DNA from: Janthinobacterium sp. PAMC25594
GTDB lineage: Bacteria > Pseudomonadota > Gammaproteobacteria > Burkholderiales > Burkholderiaceae_D
Reading direction: 5' to 3'
Length of the DNA: 64,000 nucleotides
Assembly (NCBI RefSeq): GCF_019443505.1
Contig: NZ_CP080377.1
Coordinates: 2,914,001-2,978,000 of the forward strand
Part shown: positions 1 to 13,113 of the stretch, piece by piece
How the letters are laid out: the number at the start of each line of letters is the position of its first letter
Numbering within the stretch: the stretch's first letter is position 1
Translations under genes and position numbers: made by a program
The notes under the pieces: generated by a model
What the model saw: only the letters and a program-made list of their open reading frames with translations
Database searches by the model: none
Told to the model about the DNA's origin: nothing

Positions 1-1
1 C

Positions 2-847
2 ACGGTCGCGCTCATCGAGCCAGATGCAATGGCCGAACATGGCGCGCGGGCGCAGCATGCCGTACTGGTCATACACATCGAGGTAGCTGCGCGCCTGCGG
101 GTGCAGTTCGCGCACCCAGCGGCATTCATCCTCGTTTTCCGACACGTGCGTCTGCAGATACGTATCCGGATAGGCGCGCGCCAGTTCGCCCGCCAGGTGC
201 ATCTGTTCATTGGTCGATGTCGGCACGAAACGGGGCGTGATCGCATACAGCGAGCGGCCGTGCTTGTGCCAGCGCCGGATCAGCTCTTCGCTTTCGCGCG
301 CGCCCGACTCGGCCGTGTCGCGCAGGAACTCGGGGCAATTGCGATCCATCATGACCTTGCCCGCCACCATGCGCAAGCCGCGCGCCTCGCTGGCGCCAAA
401 GAAGGCGTCGACCGATTGCGGATGCACGCTGCCATACACCATGGCCGTGGTGGTGCCGCAGCGCAGCAGTTCATCAAGGAAAAACTCGGCGACATCGCGC
501 GCATGCACAGGGTCTTCAAATGCGCGCTCGGTGGGGAAGGTATACGTCTCCAGCCACGGCAGCAAGCCCGGTGCGGGCGAGGCGATCATTTCCGTCTGCG
601 GGAAGTGCAGATGCGTATCGATGAAGCCGGGCACGATCAGCTTGCCCCGGTAGTCGACGATCTCGGTGCCGGGCGGCAAAGTCGCTTGCAGCTGTGCGTA
701 ATCGCCAGCCGCCACGATTTTCCCATCGACCACGATCAGCAAGCCATCGGCATGCCAGGCGTGCGCCTCCTCGGTGACAGCGGGATCGGCGTGGAAGTGC
801 AGCAAGCTGGCACGGTAAGCTTGCAATGTGGCAGGAACAATCGGCAT
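2..847 (-). CDS. guaD: guanine deaminase, 3' part cut by the window edge
   Basis: Hydrolyses guanine to xanthine and ammonia in the cytoplasm, feeding the xanthine dehydrogenase encoded just upstream. The first 282 residues are visible. They carry the amidohydrolase metal motif PGFIDTHLHFPQ (about residues 73-84, with the HxH pair) and run without a break to position 2, so the C-terminus lies outside the window. The ATG at 845-847 follows the xdhC stop by 9 nt and has a purine-rich AAAGAAG stretch upstream, so it is probably the last visible gene of a guaD-xdhC-xdhB-xdhA unit. The family assignment is firm from the metal motif, the downstream histidines (for example THVSENEDE) and the context. 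Only the missing C-terminus is uncertain. Confidence 0.93.
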   Translation of the reverse strand, partial: MPIVPATLQAYRASLLHFHADPAVTEEAHAWHADGLLIVVDGKIVAAGDYAQLQATLPPGTEIVDYRGKLIVPGFIDTHLHFPQTEMIASPAPGLLPWLETYTFPTERAFEDPVHARDVAEFFLDELLRCGTTTAMVYGSVHPQSVDAFFGASEARGLRMVAGKVMMDRNCPEFLRDTAESGARESEELIRRWHKHGRSLYAITPRFVPTSTNEQMHLAGELARAYPDTYLQTHVSENEDECRWVRELHPQARSYLDVYDQYGMLRPRAMFGHCIWLDERDR

Positions 848-856
848 GACTTCTTT

Positions 857-1924
857 CTATAACGGGTGAATGGCGGCGCGTGTCGGGCGGCGCGGTGGCG
901 CGCTGGCAGAGGCCAGCCGCAGCGGTGCGGCCAGGGCCGCGCTGGCGGCTTGCTCCCACACCATCAGTAATTGACAGGCAACGGAAGCGGCGATCACGGC
1001 CGGCGCCTTGTTGCGGATGCCGGGCATGCCGATCGGGCACACCATGGCGGCAATGCGCTGGTCCGGCACGCCGCGCGCCTGCAGGCGGTGCTCGAATTGC
1101 TTGCGTTTCGTTTGCGAACCGATCAGTCCGAACCAGCCCACATCCTCGCGCGCCATGATGGCTTGCGTCAGGCGTTGATCGAGTGCATGACTATGCGTCA
1201 TGACGAGAAAACTGCCGCCCGGCGGCGCCATGGCGACAAATTCCTCGGGCGTATCGGTGGCGGCGATGCGCACATTATCTGGCATTTGTAGGGGAAACAT
1301 GTCTTCGCGTTCATCGACCCAGGTGATAGTGCAGGGCAAATGGGCCAGCGCGCGCACGATGGCCGCGCCCACATGGCCGGCGCCAAACAGGGTCAGGTGC
1401 GCGCGCGGCGCCAGGCAGGGGTCGACCAGCCAGCGCCGCCCTTCACTCCCCTGCGCGACATGGGTTGCGCGCTCGCGTGAAAACGTGTCGGGCGCCTGGC
1501 TTGGCGTGCCGGCAATCAAGCTACCGGCGGTATCGAACAGCGCCGACGCGCTCTCGCCATCGAGCGCCGTTACCTTCCAGCTGTCTTGCTGGCGCCGTTC
1601 GCGCAAGGCGGCCAGCAATGTTTTCAGGCTGGCATCGACATACTCAAACGCCAGGTGGACGACGCCGCCGCAGCATTGTCCCAGGCTGGGGCCCAGTGCA
1701 AAACGCTCGAGCCGCGTATGCGTGTCTGCTGTCGCCAGCATGGTCTTGGCGATTTCCACGGCGCGCAATTCCAGGTGACCGCCGCCGATGGTGTCGACCT
1801 GGTCATCGAGGGTGACGCGCATCTTCGCGCCCGCCTCGCGCGGCCCGGAACCTTCCACCAGGGCGACCGTCACCAGCACGGATGCCTGCGTGTCATTCTC
1901 GATCGCTGCCAGCCAGTCGCTCAT
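857..1924 (-). CDS. xdhC: xanthine dehydrogenase accessory protein XdhC
   Basis: XdhC binds the molybdenum cofactor, promotes its sulfuration and hands it to the XdhB subunit; it is not part of the mature enzyme. The 355-residue protein has the N-terminal XdhC/CoxI motif GSGPREAGAKM (about 25-35), a GQCCGG cysteine pair near residue 100, and a C-terminal Rossmann-like segment LTLFGAGHVG (about 178). The start at 1924 has an AGGAGC ribosome site. It lies 9 nt downstream of xdhB and 9 nt upstream of guaD, which is the usual accessory position after the structural genes. The last 30 residues are rich in Ala, Pro and Arg and look disordered. Confidence 0.93.
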   Translation of the reverse strand: MSDWLAAIENDTQASVLVTVALVEGSGPREAGAKMRVTLDDQVDTIGGGHLELRAVEIAKTMLATADTHTRLERFALGPSLGQCCGGVVHLAFEYVDASLKTLLAALRERRQQDSWKVTALDGESASALFDTAGSLIAGTPSQAPDTFSRERATHVAQGSEGRRWLVDPCLAPRAHLTLFGAGHVGAAIVRALAHLPCTITWVDEREDMFPLQMPDNVRIAATDTPEEFVAMAPPGGSFLVMTHSHALDQRLTQAIMAREDVGWFGLIGSQTKRKQFEHRLQARGVPDQRIAAMVCPIGMPGIRNKAPAVIAASVACQLLMVWEQAASAALAAPLRLASASAPPRRPTRAAIHPL

Positions 1925-1933
1925 CGTCTGCTC

Positions 1934-4279
1934 CTATGCGCCGGCATGCGCCGCTTGCACGGCCATGACCGCCTTGAGGATTTCCTCGCTGGTGGCGGGC
2001 GCATTCAACGGTGGCTGCACGGCGTGATGGCCAACGCTGGAGATGGCGTCGCGGATGGCGAAGAACACGGAAAACGGCAACAATAAAGGCGGCTCGCCCA
2101 CGGCTTTGGAGCGGTGGATGCTGTCTTCCACATTGCGGTTCTGGAACAGCTTGACGCGAAAATCCTCGGGGCAATCGGAAATGCCGGGAATCTTGTACGT
2201 CGATGGCGCATGCGTCATCAGCTTGCCCGCCGCATTCCACCACAGCTGCTCCGTCGTCAGCCAGCCCATGCCCTGGATAAACGCACCTTCTACCTGACCC
2301 AGATCAATCGCGGGATTGAGCGACTGGCCCGCATCATACAAGGCGTCCGCGCGCAGCAATTTCCACTCGCCCGTCAGGGTATCGACCACCACTTCAGCCA
2401 CGGCCGCGCCATACGCGTAGTACGAAAACGGATGGCCCGTCATCGTCTTCGCATCCCACGACAAGCCGGGCGTGGCATAAAAACCGTCCGACCACAATTG
2501 TACGCGCGCCAGATACGCCTTCTGCACCAGCTCGGCAAACGCGACGACATGGCCATTCACGTGGATATGGTTGTCGAAGAAGCGCACGCAAGCCACCTCG
2601 CCGCCGTACAGTTTGACCGCGTAATCGGCCAGGCGTTCACGGATCTGGCGCGCCGCATCCTGCGCCGCCTTGCCGTTCAGGTCGGCACCGGTGGACGCCG
2701 CCGTGGCCGACGTGTTCGCCACCTTGCTGGTATCGGTGGCGGTGGCGCGCACTTTGTCCAGGTCCAGGCCCAGCTCGTGCGCCACCACCTGCATCACCTT
2801 GGTATTGATGCCCTGCCCCATTTCCGTGCCGCCATGGTTGACCAGCACGGAGCCATCCACGTACACGTGGACCAAGGCACCAGCCTGGTTCAGATGCGTG
2901 ACGTTGAAGGCGATGCCGAATTTCAAGGGCGTGAATGCCAGGCCCTTCTTCAGGATCGGGCTGGCTTCGTTGAACGCATCGATGATGCGGCGGCGCGCGC
3001 GGTAATCGCTGCTCTCTTCCAGTTCGGCGGCGAGTTCATGGATCACGTTGTCGACGATTTTCTGGCCGTACGGCGTGACATTGCGTCCTTCCGCATCGTT
3101 GCGGCCATAGAAATTGAGCAGGCGGATATCGAGCGCATCGCGTTGCAAATGGCGGGCGATTTCATCGATCACGTACTCGATGGCAATGGCACCCTGCGGC
3201 CCGCCGAAGCCCCGGAAAGCCGTGTTCGATTGCGTATTCGTCTTGCCGCAGGCGGCGCGGATATCCACATCGGACAAATAATAGGTGTTGTCGAAGTGGC
3301 AGACGGCGCGCGTGGCGACGGGGCCGGACAAGTCGGCCGAGTAGCCCGCGCGCGTGGTCATGTCGACCCTGGCGGCCAGGATCCGGCCATCGTCGTCGTA
3401 GCCCACTTCGTATTCATAGTAAAAACAGTGGCGCTTGCCCGTCACCAGCATATCGTCGTCGCGGTCGGCGCGCAATTTGACGGGACGCTTGAGTTTGGCC
3501 GCCGCAATCGATGCGGCCGCCGCCCACAGGGCCGACTGCGACTCCTTGCCGCCGAAACCGCCGCCCATGCGCCGGCATTCGACCGTAATGTTGTGCGAAT
3601 GCACGCCCAGCGCATGCGCCACCACGTGCTGCATCTCGCTCGGATGCTGGGTCGAACACAGCACCAGCATGCCCTGCGCTTCCTTCGGGATGGCGTAGGA
3701 AATCTGTCCTTCCAGGTAAAACTGTTCCTGCCCGCCCACATACAGCTGGCCCTTGACCACATGCGGCGCGCCCTCGAACGCGGCCTGGTAGTTGCCGCGC
3801 GTCAGTTGCATGGGCGGCAGCACATACGATTGCGCGGCCTTGGCCGCTTGCGGCGTCATGATCGCAGGCAATTCCTCGTACGACACTTGCGCCAGGCGGG
3901 CGGCGCGGCGCGCATGGTCGTGCGTATCGGCCACGACGATGAAGATAGGCTGGCCCACGTATTGCACCAGTTCCGCAGCCAGGATGGGATCGTCATGGAT
4001 GATGGGACCGCAATCATTGGTGCCGGGAATGTCCTGCGCCGTGTAAACAGCGACAACACCGGTAGCGGCGCGCACGGCCGATAAATCCATGGCCGTGATG
4101 CGTGCATGCGGCTTTTGCGACAGGCCCAGTGCCGCGTGCAAGGTACCTTGCAATTCGGCGATATCGTCCGTGTACGTCGCTTGCCCCAGCACATGCAATT
4201 GCGCCGATTCATGGGGGCTGGGTTTGCCCACGGCGGCCCAGGCGGCCGCTTGCAGTTCGGGCGTGACAGGATGATTCAT
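1934..4279 (-). CDS. xdhB: xanthine dehydrogenase, molybdenum-binding large subunit
   Basis: Catalytic subunit of the two-subunit bacterial xanthine dehydrogenase, oxidising hypoxanthine and xanthine to urate. The 781-residue protein shows the aldehyde oxidase/xanthine dehydrogenase a/b hammerhead at the N-terminus and the molybdopterin motif MGGGFGGKE (238-246). It also has TAFRGFGGPQ near 345, GTEMGQG near 495 and the active-site glutamate segment VGEPP near 735. An open frame extends 60 nt further upstream to 4339, but I chose the ATG at 4277-4279. It has an AAAGGACC ribosome site, begins MNHPV as in homologues, and avoids overlapping the xdhA stop at 4290. XdhA supplies the Fe-S and FAD groups; XdhC supplies the cofactor. 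Confidence 0.95.
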   Translation of the reverse strand: MNHPVTPELQAAAWAAVGKPSPHESAQLHVLGQATYTDDIAELQGTLHAALGLSQKPHARITAMDLSAVRAATGVVAVYTAQDIPGTNDCGPIIHDDPILAAELVQYVGQPIFIVVADTHDHARRAARLAQVSYEELPAIMTPQAAKAAQSYVLPPMQLTRGNYQAAFEGAPHVVKGQLYVGGQEQFYLEGQISYAIPKEAQGMLVLCSTQHPSEMQHVVAHALGVHSHNITVECRRMGGGFGGKESQSALWAAAASIAAAKLKRPVKLRADRDDDMLVTGKRHCFYYEYEVGYDDDGRILAARVDMTTRAGYSADLSGPVATRAVCHFDNTYYLSDVDIRAACGKTNTQSNTAFRGFGGPQGAIAIEYVIDEIARHLQRDALDIRLLNFYGRNDAEGRNVTPYGQKIVDNVIHELAAELEESSDYRARRRIIDAFNEASPILKKGLAFTPLKFGIAFNVTHLNQAGALVHVYVDGSVLVNHGGTEMGQGINTKVMQVVAHELGLDLDKVRATATDTSKVANTSATAASTGADLNGKAAQDAARQIRERLADYAVKLYGGEVACVRFFDNHIHVNGHVVAFAELVQKAYLARVQLWSDGFYATPGLSWDAKTMTGHPFSYYAYGAAVAEVVVDTLTGEWKLLRADALYDAGQSLNPAIDLGQVEGAFIQGMGWLTTEQLWWNAAGKLMTHAPSTYKIPGISDCPEDFRVKLFQNRNVEDSIHRSKAVGEPPLLLPFSVFFAIRDAISSVGHHAVQPPLNAPATSEEILKAVMAVQAAHAGA

Positions 4280-4289
4280 GCTGGTCCTT

Positions 4290-5756
4290 TCAGGCGCGGC
4301 AAGCGTAGGCGTTGACGGCGGTGCGCAGCAAAGGCGCACCGGGGCGTGTTTCCAGCCAGAAGCGGCGCAGCAGGTTTTGCGCCGTCGTCATGCGATAGGT
4401 ATTCGAGGCGCGCATGTCCGACAGCGGCGCGTAATCGTCGGCCAGCAAACGCATGGCAATGAGCAAATTGTCTTCCGTCCAGGCTTGTCCGCGCAGAAAC
4501 GCTTCCGTTTGCGCGGCACGCTGCGGCGTGGCCGCCATGCCGCCAAAAGCGATGCGCGCATCGACGATGCGCTCGCCGTCGAGCTGGAAGGCAAATGCTG
4601 CGCACACGGCCGAGATATCCTGGTCGAAGCGCTTGGCCAGTTTATACGTGCGGAATTGCACGTCGGTACGGGACAAGGGCACGCGCACGGCTTCGACGAA
4701 TTCGCCTGGCTGCAGATCTTTCTTTTGGTAACCGAGATAAAAATTTTCCAGCGGCATGATGCGCTGGCCGCCGGGCCCGCGCAGTACGATCTCGCTGCCC
4801 AGCGCAATCAGCCACGGCATCGAGTCGCCGATGGGCGAACCATTGGCGACATTGCCGCCCAAAGTGCCGGCGTTGCGAATCGGCAAGGAAGCAAAGCGCT
4901 GCCACAGTTCCGACAATTCTTGAGGATAGTGCTGGCACAGCGCCGCATACGCATCGTTGAGGCTGGCGCCGGCGCCAATCTGCAGCTTGCCGTCAACGAT
5001 GGCGATGGTTTTCAGGGCGGCCACGTTGCCCAGATAAATGATGTCGCCCAGGTCGCGCAGTTGCTTGGTCACCCACAAGCCGATATCGGTGGAACCGGCC
5101 AGCAGGCACGCTCGCGGCTTTGCCGCGCGCAGCGCCACCAGTTCATCAATGGTGCGCGGCGCGTGGAAGTGCTGGCCGCCGTGTTCATAGGTGCTCAGGC
5201 TGCCGCGCTGCAGCGCCTGCAATTGCTGCACCAGGGCATCGCGATCGAACGTGACGTGCGGCAATTCGCCCATGCGCCTGGCCGCATCGATGATGGGCCG
5301 GTAGCCCGTGCAGCGGCACAGATTGCCCGACAGGGTATCGTCGATTTCGCAGCGCGTGGGCGTGGCGCCATTTTTCTCCAGATACATGCCCCACAGCGAC
5401 ATGACAAAACCGGGCGTGCAAAAACCGCACTGGGAACCGTGGCACTCGACCATCGCCTGCTGCACCGGATGCAAGGCGCCATCGGGCTGTTGCAAGTCTT
5501 CCACGGAAAACAGGGCCTTGCCATCGAGGGTAGGCGTGAGCTGGATGCAGGCGTTGACGGCCTTCATCTCGACCTGGCCGTCAACCAGGCTGCCGATGAC
5601 GACCGTGCAGGCGCCACAATCGCCCTCGGCGCAGCCCTCCTTGGTACCAGTGCAATGCAAATCCTCGCGCAGGTGCTGCAACACAGTCTGCGTAGGGGCG
5701 GCATTGCGTACTTCCTGTACGGCACCACGGTAATAAAAGCGGATCGGTTCTGACAT
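4290..5756 (-). CDS. xdhA: xanthine dehydrogenase, Fe-S/FAD small subunit
   Basis: Electron-transfer subunit taking electrons from the molybdenum site in XdhB through two [2Fe-2S] clusters to FAD and then NAD. The plant-type ferredoxin cysteines are seen as EGCAEGDCGACTV (about 41-52). The second cluster is seen as QCGFCTPG and LCRCTGYRP (about 110-150). The FAD domain has LLAGSTDIGLWV and the RNAGTLGGNVANGSP loop. The 488-residue start at 5756 (MSEPIRF) is preferred over an in-frame ATG at 5819 because it aligns with known XdhA N-termini and has a GAGG ribosome site. It heads the xdhA-xdhB-xdhC-guaD unit. The 110-bp gap to puuE contains repeated CTATATG/GTATAG-like words that may be regulatory. 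Confidence 0.95.
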   Translation of the reverse strand: MSEPIRFYYRGAVQEVRNAAPTQTVLQHLREDLHCTGTKEGCAEGDCGACTVVIGSLVDGQVEMKAVNACIQLTPTLDGKALFSVEDLQQPDGALHPVQQAMVECHGSQCGFCTPGFVMSLWGMYLEKNGATPTRCEIDDTLSGNLCRCTGYRPIIDAARRMGELPHVTFDRDALVQQLQALQRGSLSTYEHGGQHFHAPRTIDELVALRAAKPRACLLAGSTDIGLWVTKQLRDLGDIIYLGNVAALKTIAIVDGKLQIGAGASLNDAYAALCQHYPQELSELWQRFASLPIRNAGTLGGNVANGSPIGDSMPWLIALGSEIVLRGPGGQRIMPLENFYLGYQKKDLQPGEFVEAVRVPLSRTDVQFRTYKLAKRFDQDISAVCAAFAFQLDGERIVDARIAFGGMAATPQRAAQTEAFLRGQAWTEDNLLIAMRLLADDYAPLSDMRASNTYRMTTAQNLLRRFWLETRPGAPLLRTAVNAYACRA

Positions 5757-5796
5757 GCTGGCCTCGGTATAGTCCCAGTATAGGAGATTAACACCG

Positions 5797-5817
5797 GCAT
5801 ATGCGACAACTATATGC
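5797..5817. promoter_or_regulatory. possible operator upstream of xdhA
   Basis: GCATATGC (5797-5804) is a perfect 8-bp palindrome followed 5 nt later by CTATATGC (5810-5817). The half-site CTATATG recurs as both arms of the palindrome between puuE and uraH, so one purine-responsive regulator could bind both promoters. No regulator gene for this pathway is in the window. The matching words are seen directly; their role is inferred. Confidence 0.3.
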
Positions 5818-5865
5818 AAAGACTGATTTTACTTATCATCCAATATCAATACTTATAAGGCACTA

Positions 5866-6819
5866 TCAGACAGTATAGGGATGCGTCGCATGCCAGTGTT
5901 CGGCAATATCAATGCGGCGCGTGATCCACACCTGCTCATGGCCCTGCACATAGTCGAGAAAGCGCGCCAGCGCCGCAGCCCGTCCCGGACGCCCCACTAG
6001 GCGGCAATGCAAGCCCACGGACAACATCTTCGGCTGGTTCAAGCCGTTCGGATCGCCTTCCGCATACAGCACATCGAAGGCATCCTTCAGATAATCGAAA
6101 AACTGCGTGCCGGAATTAAAGCCTTGCATGGCGGCAAAACGCATATCGTTCGTGTCCAGGGTGTAGGGCACGATCAGCTGTGGCTGCACGGCCGGCATGC
6201 CGGCGGCATCCGTGTACGCCACCTCGTCCCAGAATGGCAGGTCATCGCCATAATAGTCAGCGTCGTAGCGGAAACCGCCATGCTCGACCACCAGTTTGCG
6301 CGTATTCGGTGAATCGCGCCCCGTATACCAGCCTTGCGGGGCGGAACCCGTCAATTCGCGGATGATCTGCACCGCTTCGCGCATGTGTTCACGTTCCGTC
6401 GCTTCATCCATGTTTTGATAGGAAATCCAGCGCAAGCCATGACAGGCGATTTCATGCCCCAGTTGCTGGAAGGCGGCGAGCGCTTCCGGGTTGCGCTTCA
6501 GGGCCATCGATACGCCAAACACGGTCAATGGCAGGCGCCGCTCCTCGAACATGCGCAGCAAGCGCCACAGCCCGGCGCGTGAACCGTATTCATAAATCGA
6601 CTCCATGCTCAGGTGGCGCGCAGGAAAAGCGGCCGCACCGATCATTTCCGATAAAAACGTTTCCGAGGCGGCATCGCCATGCAGCACGTTGTTTTCCGCC
6701 CCCTCCTCGTAATTGAGGACGAATTGCAGGGCGATGCGGGCCTTGCCCGGCCATTGCGGATGCGGTGGCGTGCGGCCATAGCCGATCAAGTCGCGTGGAT
6801 AATGTTCGTAATTGTTCAT
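5866..6819 (-). CDS. puuE: PuuE-type allantoinase / ureide-pathway polysaccharide deacetylase-like hydrolase
   Basis: A 317-residue NodB-fold protein of the PuuE family, the allantoinase not related to the amidohydrolase type. Family markers include YPRDLIGYGRTPPHP near the N-terminus, VLNYEEGAEN (about 34-43), GHEIACHGLRW (about 121) and WYTGRDSPNTR (about 160). It acts downstream of urate oxidation, opening the allantoin ring to allantoate. It lies upstream of xdhA on the same strand with a 109-bp gap and is divergent from uraH, which acts one step earlier. The start at 6819 is the only sensible ATG. Substrate specificity is taken from the family and the context. Confidence 0.9.
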   Translation of the reverse strand: MNNYEHYPRDLIGYGRTPPHPQWPGKARIALQFVLNYEEGAENNVLHGDAASETFLSEMIGAAAFPARHLSMESIYEYGSRAGLWRLLRMFEERRLPLTVFGVSMALKRNPEALAAFQQLGHEIACHGLRWISYQNMDEATEREHMREAVQIIRELTGSAPQGWYTGRDSPNTRKLVVEHGGFRYDADYYGDDLPFWDEVAYTDAAGMPAVQPQLIVPYTLDTNDMRFAAMQGFNSGTQFFDYLKDAFDVLYAEGDPNGLNQPKMLSVGLHCRLVGRPGRAAALARFLDYVQGHEQVWITRRIDIAEHWHATHPYTV

Positions 6820-6851
6820 GCGGAGGCGCGCCTATAGGAGGACAATGTTGG

Positions 6852-6871
6852 CTATATGCCCAATCATATAG
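6852..6871. promoter_or_regulatory. palindrome in the puuE-uraH divergent promoter region
   Basis: CTATATG (6852-6858) and CATATAG (6865-6871) form a perfect 7-bp inverted repeat with a 6-nt spacer, centred in the 121-bp divergent gap. Read on the minus strand it overlaps a TATGAT -10-like hexamer for puuE. This is the geometry of a dimeric repressor or activator site. The regulator is unknown. Confidence 0.4.
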
Positions 6872-6940
6872 TCAGGCGCAGTCACCGGTATATGATTTGC
6901 ACGATAAGCACATTCACTCACCCTATATACAGGATAGCAA

Positions 6941-7294
6941 ATGGGAAAACTCAGCACGCATGTACTCGATATCGCCCACGGCAGGCCGGGAGCCGGCGTC
7001 AAGGTGGCCCTCTTTTCAGTCACGTCGGAAGGCAAAGTGTTATTGAAGATGGATATGACCAATAGCGACGGTCGCTGCAGTTCACCCTTGCTGGAAGGCG
7101 ACAGCATGAAGGCGGGCCAGTACGAACTGGTATTCAACGCCGGCGACTATTTCGCCGCCCAGGGCGTGGAACTGCCCTCGCCCCGCTTCATCGACCTGGT
7201 TACCCTGTCCTTTGGTATCGCGCATACGGATGAAAACTACCATGTACCGCTGGTGGTGTCGCCGTGGTCGTATTCCACTTATCGTGGTAGCTGA
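6941..7294 (+). CDS. uraH: 5-hydroxyisourate hydrolase (transthyretin-like)
   Basis: Converts 5-hydroxyisourate, the product of urate oxidation, to OHCU in the cytoplasm. The 117-residue protein has the expected length, the N-terminal signature LSTHVLDIAHGRPGAGV (about 4-20), the middle segment RCSSPLLEG and the diagnostic C-terminal tetrapeptide YRGS. A ribosome site AGGA precedes the ATG by 7 nt. It is transcribed away from puuE and followed by a REP-type repeat and the rRNA terminator. The urate oxidase and the OHCU decarboxylase are not in this window. Confidence 0.95.
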   Translation: MGKLSTHVLDIAHGRPGAGVKVALFSVTSEGKVLLKMDMTNSDGRCSSPLLEGDSMKAGQYELVFNAGDYFAAQGVELPSPRFIDLVTLSFGIAHTDENYHVPLVVSPWSYSTYRGS

Positions 7295-7302
7295 TGCCAC
7301 GA

Positions 7303-7400
7303 CGCCAACAATGTTGTCGGATTACGCTGCGCTAATCCGACCTACCCGGCTGAACTTTACATGAGCGTAGGTCGGATCAGGCCGCAGGCCGTCATCCGAC
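7303..7400. repeat. REP-type palindromic repeat, paired copies
   Basis: The first unit (7303-7345) starts CGCCAACAATGTTG and continues as GTCGGATTA...TAATCCGACCTAC. The second (7368-7400) starts GTAGGTCGGATCAGG and ends CATCCGAC, imperfectly inverted relative to the first. The same word set occurs at 42302-42395 and, in a TTGG variant, at 47294-47323. It forms hairpins with GTCGGATTA/TAATCCGAC arms and lies between uraH and the convergent rRNA terminator, the usual intergenic position of REP elements. Confidence 0.85.
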
Positions 7401-7429
7401 ACCACCACCAGCGCACAACCACCAGACGA

Positions 7430-7465
7430 AAAAAAACCCGACCATTGCTGATCGGGTTTTTCTCT
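7430..7465 (-). terminator. rRNA operon terminator
   Basis: On the minus strand AAAACCCGA (7452-7460) pairs with TCGGGTTTT (7433-7441) around a 10-nt loop and is followed by a T-run. It begins about 20 nt after the 5S gene. Strong intrinsic terminator. Confidence 0.9.
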
Positions 7466-7479
7466 ACTGCGTATAACAA

Positions 7480-7594
7480 GCCTGACGATAACCTACTTTC
7501 ACACTGGTTGCAGCACTATCATCGGCGCAAAGTTGTTTCACGGTCCTGTTCGGGATGGGAAGGGGTGGGACCAACTTGCTATGGTCATCAGGCA
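7480..7594 (-). rRNA. rrf: 5S ribosomal RNA
   Basis: Minus-strand sequence begins TGCCTGATGACC and ends CGTCAGGC, the complementary terminal helix of 5S rRNA. The conserved loop segment CCCATCCCGAACAGG is internal. About 115 nt, last gene of the operon. End positions are placed by similarity to the E. coli 5S ends and could be off by one or two bases. Confidence 0.93.
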
Positions 7595-7730
7595 TAACTT
7601 GTACCGGCGTTTGTCCTCAGTGGAGCGACAAAGCCATGAATCTGGAAGAAGCAAAGATTGGGTAATGAATAGTAGTATCAACACACACGCAACGTTGTAC
7701 CGTCTTATCCTCTGTACCTGCTAAGGTTAT

Positions 7731-10608
<2,878 letters not shown>

Positions 10609-10762
10609 ATAACGTTAGCCTCTCATCATTTGCATGATGAAAGAGCGTTACAGGAATAAGAAAGTACAACGTTGTTGCTTGTTTGTTGATACATACAATC
10701 ATTACCCATCGATTCGCTTTTTACGGCAAACCAATCAATAAATAATCTTTACTTCTTCCAGA

Positions 10763-10774
10763 TTGTTAAAGAAC
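10763..10774 (-). promoter_or_regulatory. boxA antitermination site in the 16S-23S spacer
   Basis: Minus-strand GTTCTTTAACAA matches the rRNA boxA consensus bound by NusB/NusE. It lies 93 nt downstream of tRNA-Ala and about 155 nt before the 23S gene. A second exact copy lies upstream of 16S (12843-12854). Confidence 0.8.
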
Positions 10775-10855
10775 GAAACAGCTTTGATCGCTAAAAGATC
10801 AAACCTAAACCCAAGTCTTGTTGACTGGCTTACGTTTGCACTTTCGAGTAAAACG

Positions 10856-10931
10856 TGGTGGAGGATGACGGGATCGAACCGACGACCCCCTGCTTGCAAA
10901 GCAGGTGCTCTCCCAGCTGAGCTAATCCCCC
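10856..10931 (-). tRNA. alaT: tRNA-Ala (anticodon UGC)
   Basis: 76 nt, with encoded CCA. The acceptor arm GGGGGAT pairs with ATCCTCC including one G-T pair; the D-arm starts TAGCTCAG; the anticodon loop CTTTGCAAG contains TGC; the T-arm has GGTTCGATCC. Standard second spacer tRNA. Confidence 0.97.
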
Positions 10932-10942
10932 TGGGTAATGAC

Positions 10943-11019
10943 TGGTAGGGCTGGTTGGACTCGAACCAACGACCCCCGCGTTATCAACACGGTGCTCTAA
11001 CCAGCTGAGCTACAGCCCC
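10943..11019 (-). tRNA. ileT: tRNA-Ile (anticodon GAU)
   Basis: 77 nt, with encoded CCA. It starts GGGGCTGTAGCTCAG, carries the anticodon loop TTGATAA with GAT, and has the T-arm GGTTCGAGTCC. Located 11 nt upstream of tRNA-Ala and about 100 nt after 16S, the classic Ile-Ala spacer pair. Confidence 0.97.
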
Positions 11020-11117
11020 AACGCGGTGCTACTGACGACTACTGTTTCTTCTTAATTAAACAGCCGATAAGTGTGAACATTTGATGCGTGAATCAGTTAC
11101 CTGATTCGTGCAAACTC

Positions 11118-12651
<1,534 letters not shown>

Positions 12652-12918
12652 AATCTCTGTTACTTTGCCATTTTACAGGCACCATCATTGCTGATGGGTC
12701 GCTCACTCAAAAAACTGACAGGCCACTACTTGCGTAGCGCCTATTTCATTATTTCTTGTGAACATTTGATATTTTAAGTTAGACGCCAATCCGAAGATTG
12801 ACGCTGCACTTACATCAAATGCCCACACTTATCGACTGTTAATTGTTAAAGAACGGTATTCGGTACTGCTTTCGCACTATCGACAAAGCGTTGTGTTTGT
12901 CAGCTGCGAAGAAGGAAG
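12652..12918 (-). other. 16S rRNA leader region
   Basis: About 270 bp between the 16S 5' end and the nearer promoter candidate. It holds a boxA (12843-12854) and the segment expected to form the 5' half of the 16S processing stem. Here AACATTTGAT near 12760 is repeated just downstream of 16S near 11075. No gene is seen. Confidence 0.7.
12843..12854 (-). promoter_or_regulatory. boxA antitermination site in the rRNA leader
   Basis: Minus-strand GTTCTTTAACAA, identical to the spacer copy at 10763-10774. It is the expected leader position for assembly of the rRNA antitermination complex. Confidence 0.8.
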
Positions 12919-12947
12919 AGTATGAAGCTTTTTCAGCATTTCGTCAA
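12919..12947 (-). promoter_or_regulatory. rRNA promoter candidate, promoter nearer to 16S
   Basis: Minus-strand TTGACG (12942-12947), a 17-bp spacer, then CATACT (12919-12924). The -35 is near consensus; the spacing is ideal. It resembles an rrn P2 or the main promoter. Inferred from hexamers only. Confidence 0.6.
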
Positions 12948-13004
12948 CCTTCTTTTTTACCCGCTTCACTCGGCATTTGCATGCATCGTTCAGCGAGGGG
13001 GCGA

Positions 13005-13033
13005 ATTATAGCCCCGCCTCGCACGCCCCGCAA
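13005..13033 (-). promoter_or_regulatory. rRNA promoter candidate, distal promoter
   Basis: Minus-strand TTGCGG (13028-13033), a 17-bp spacer, then a perfect TATAAT (13005-13010). A GC-rich CGCCCCC discriminator follows, typical of stringently controlled stable-RNA promoters. It lies about 80 bp upstream of the divergent cobT start. Confidence 0.6.
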
Positions 13034-13113
13034 GCGCTAATTTGCGGTTGGGCAAATATTGCTGTGTGATATCGTAGCGCTGGCAATACCCTGCCACATC
13101 CACCTTGACTCCC

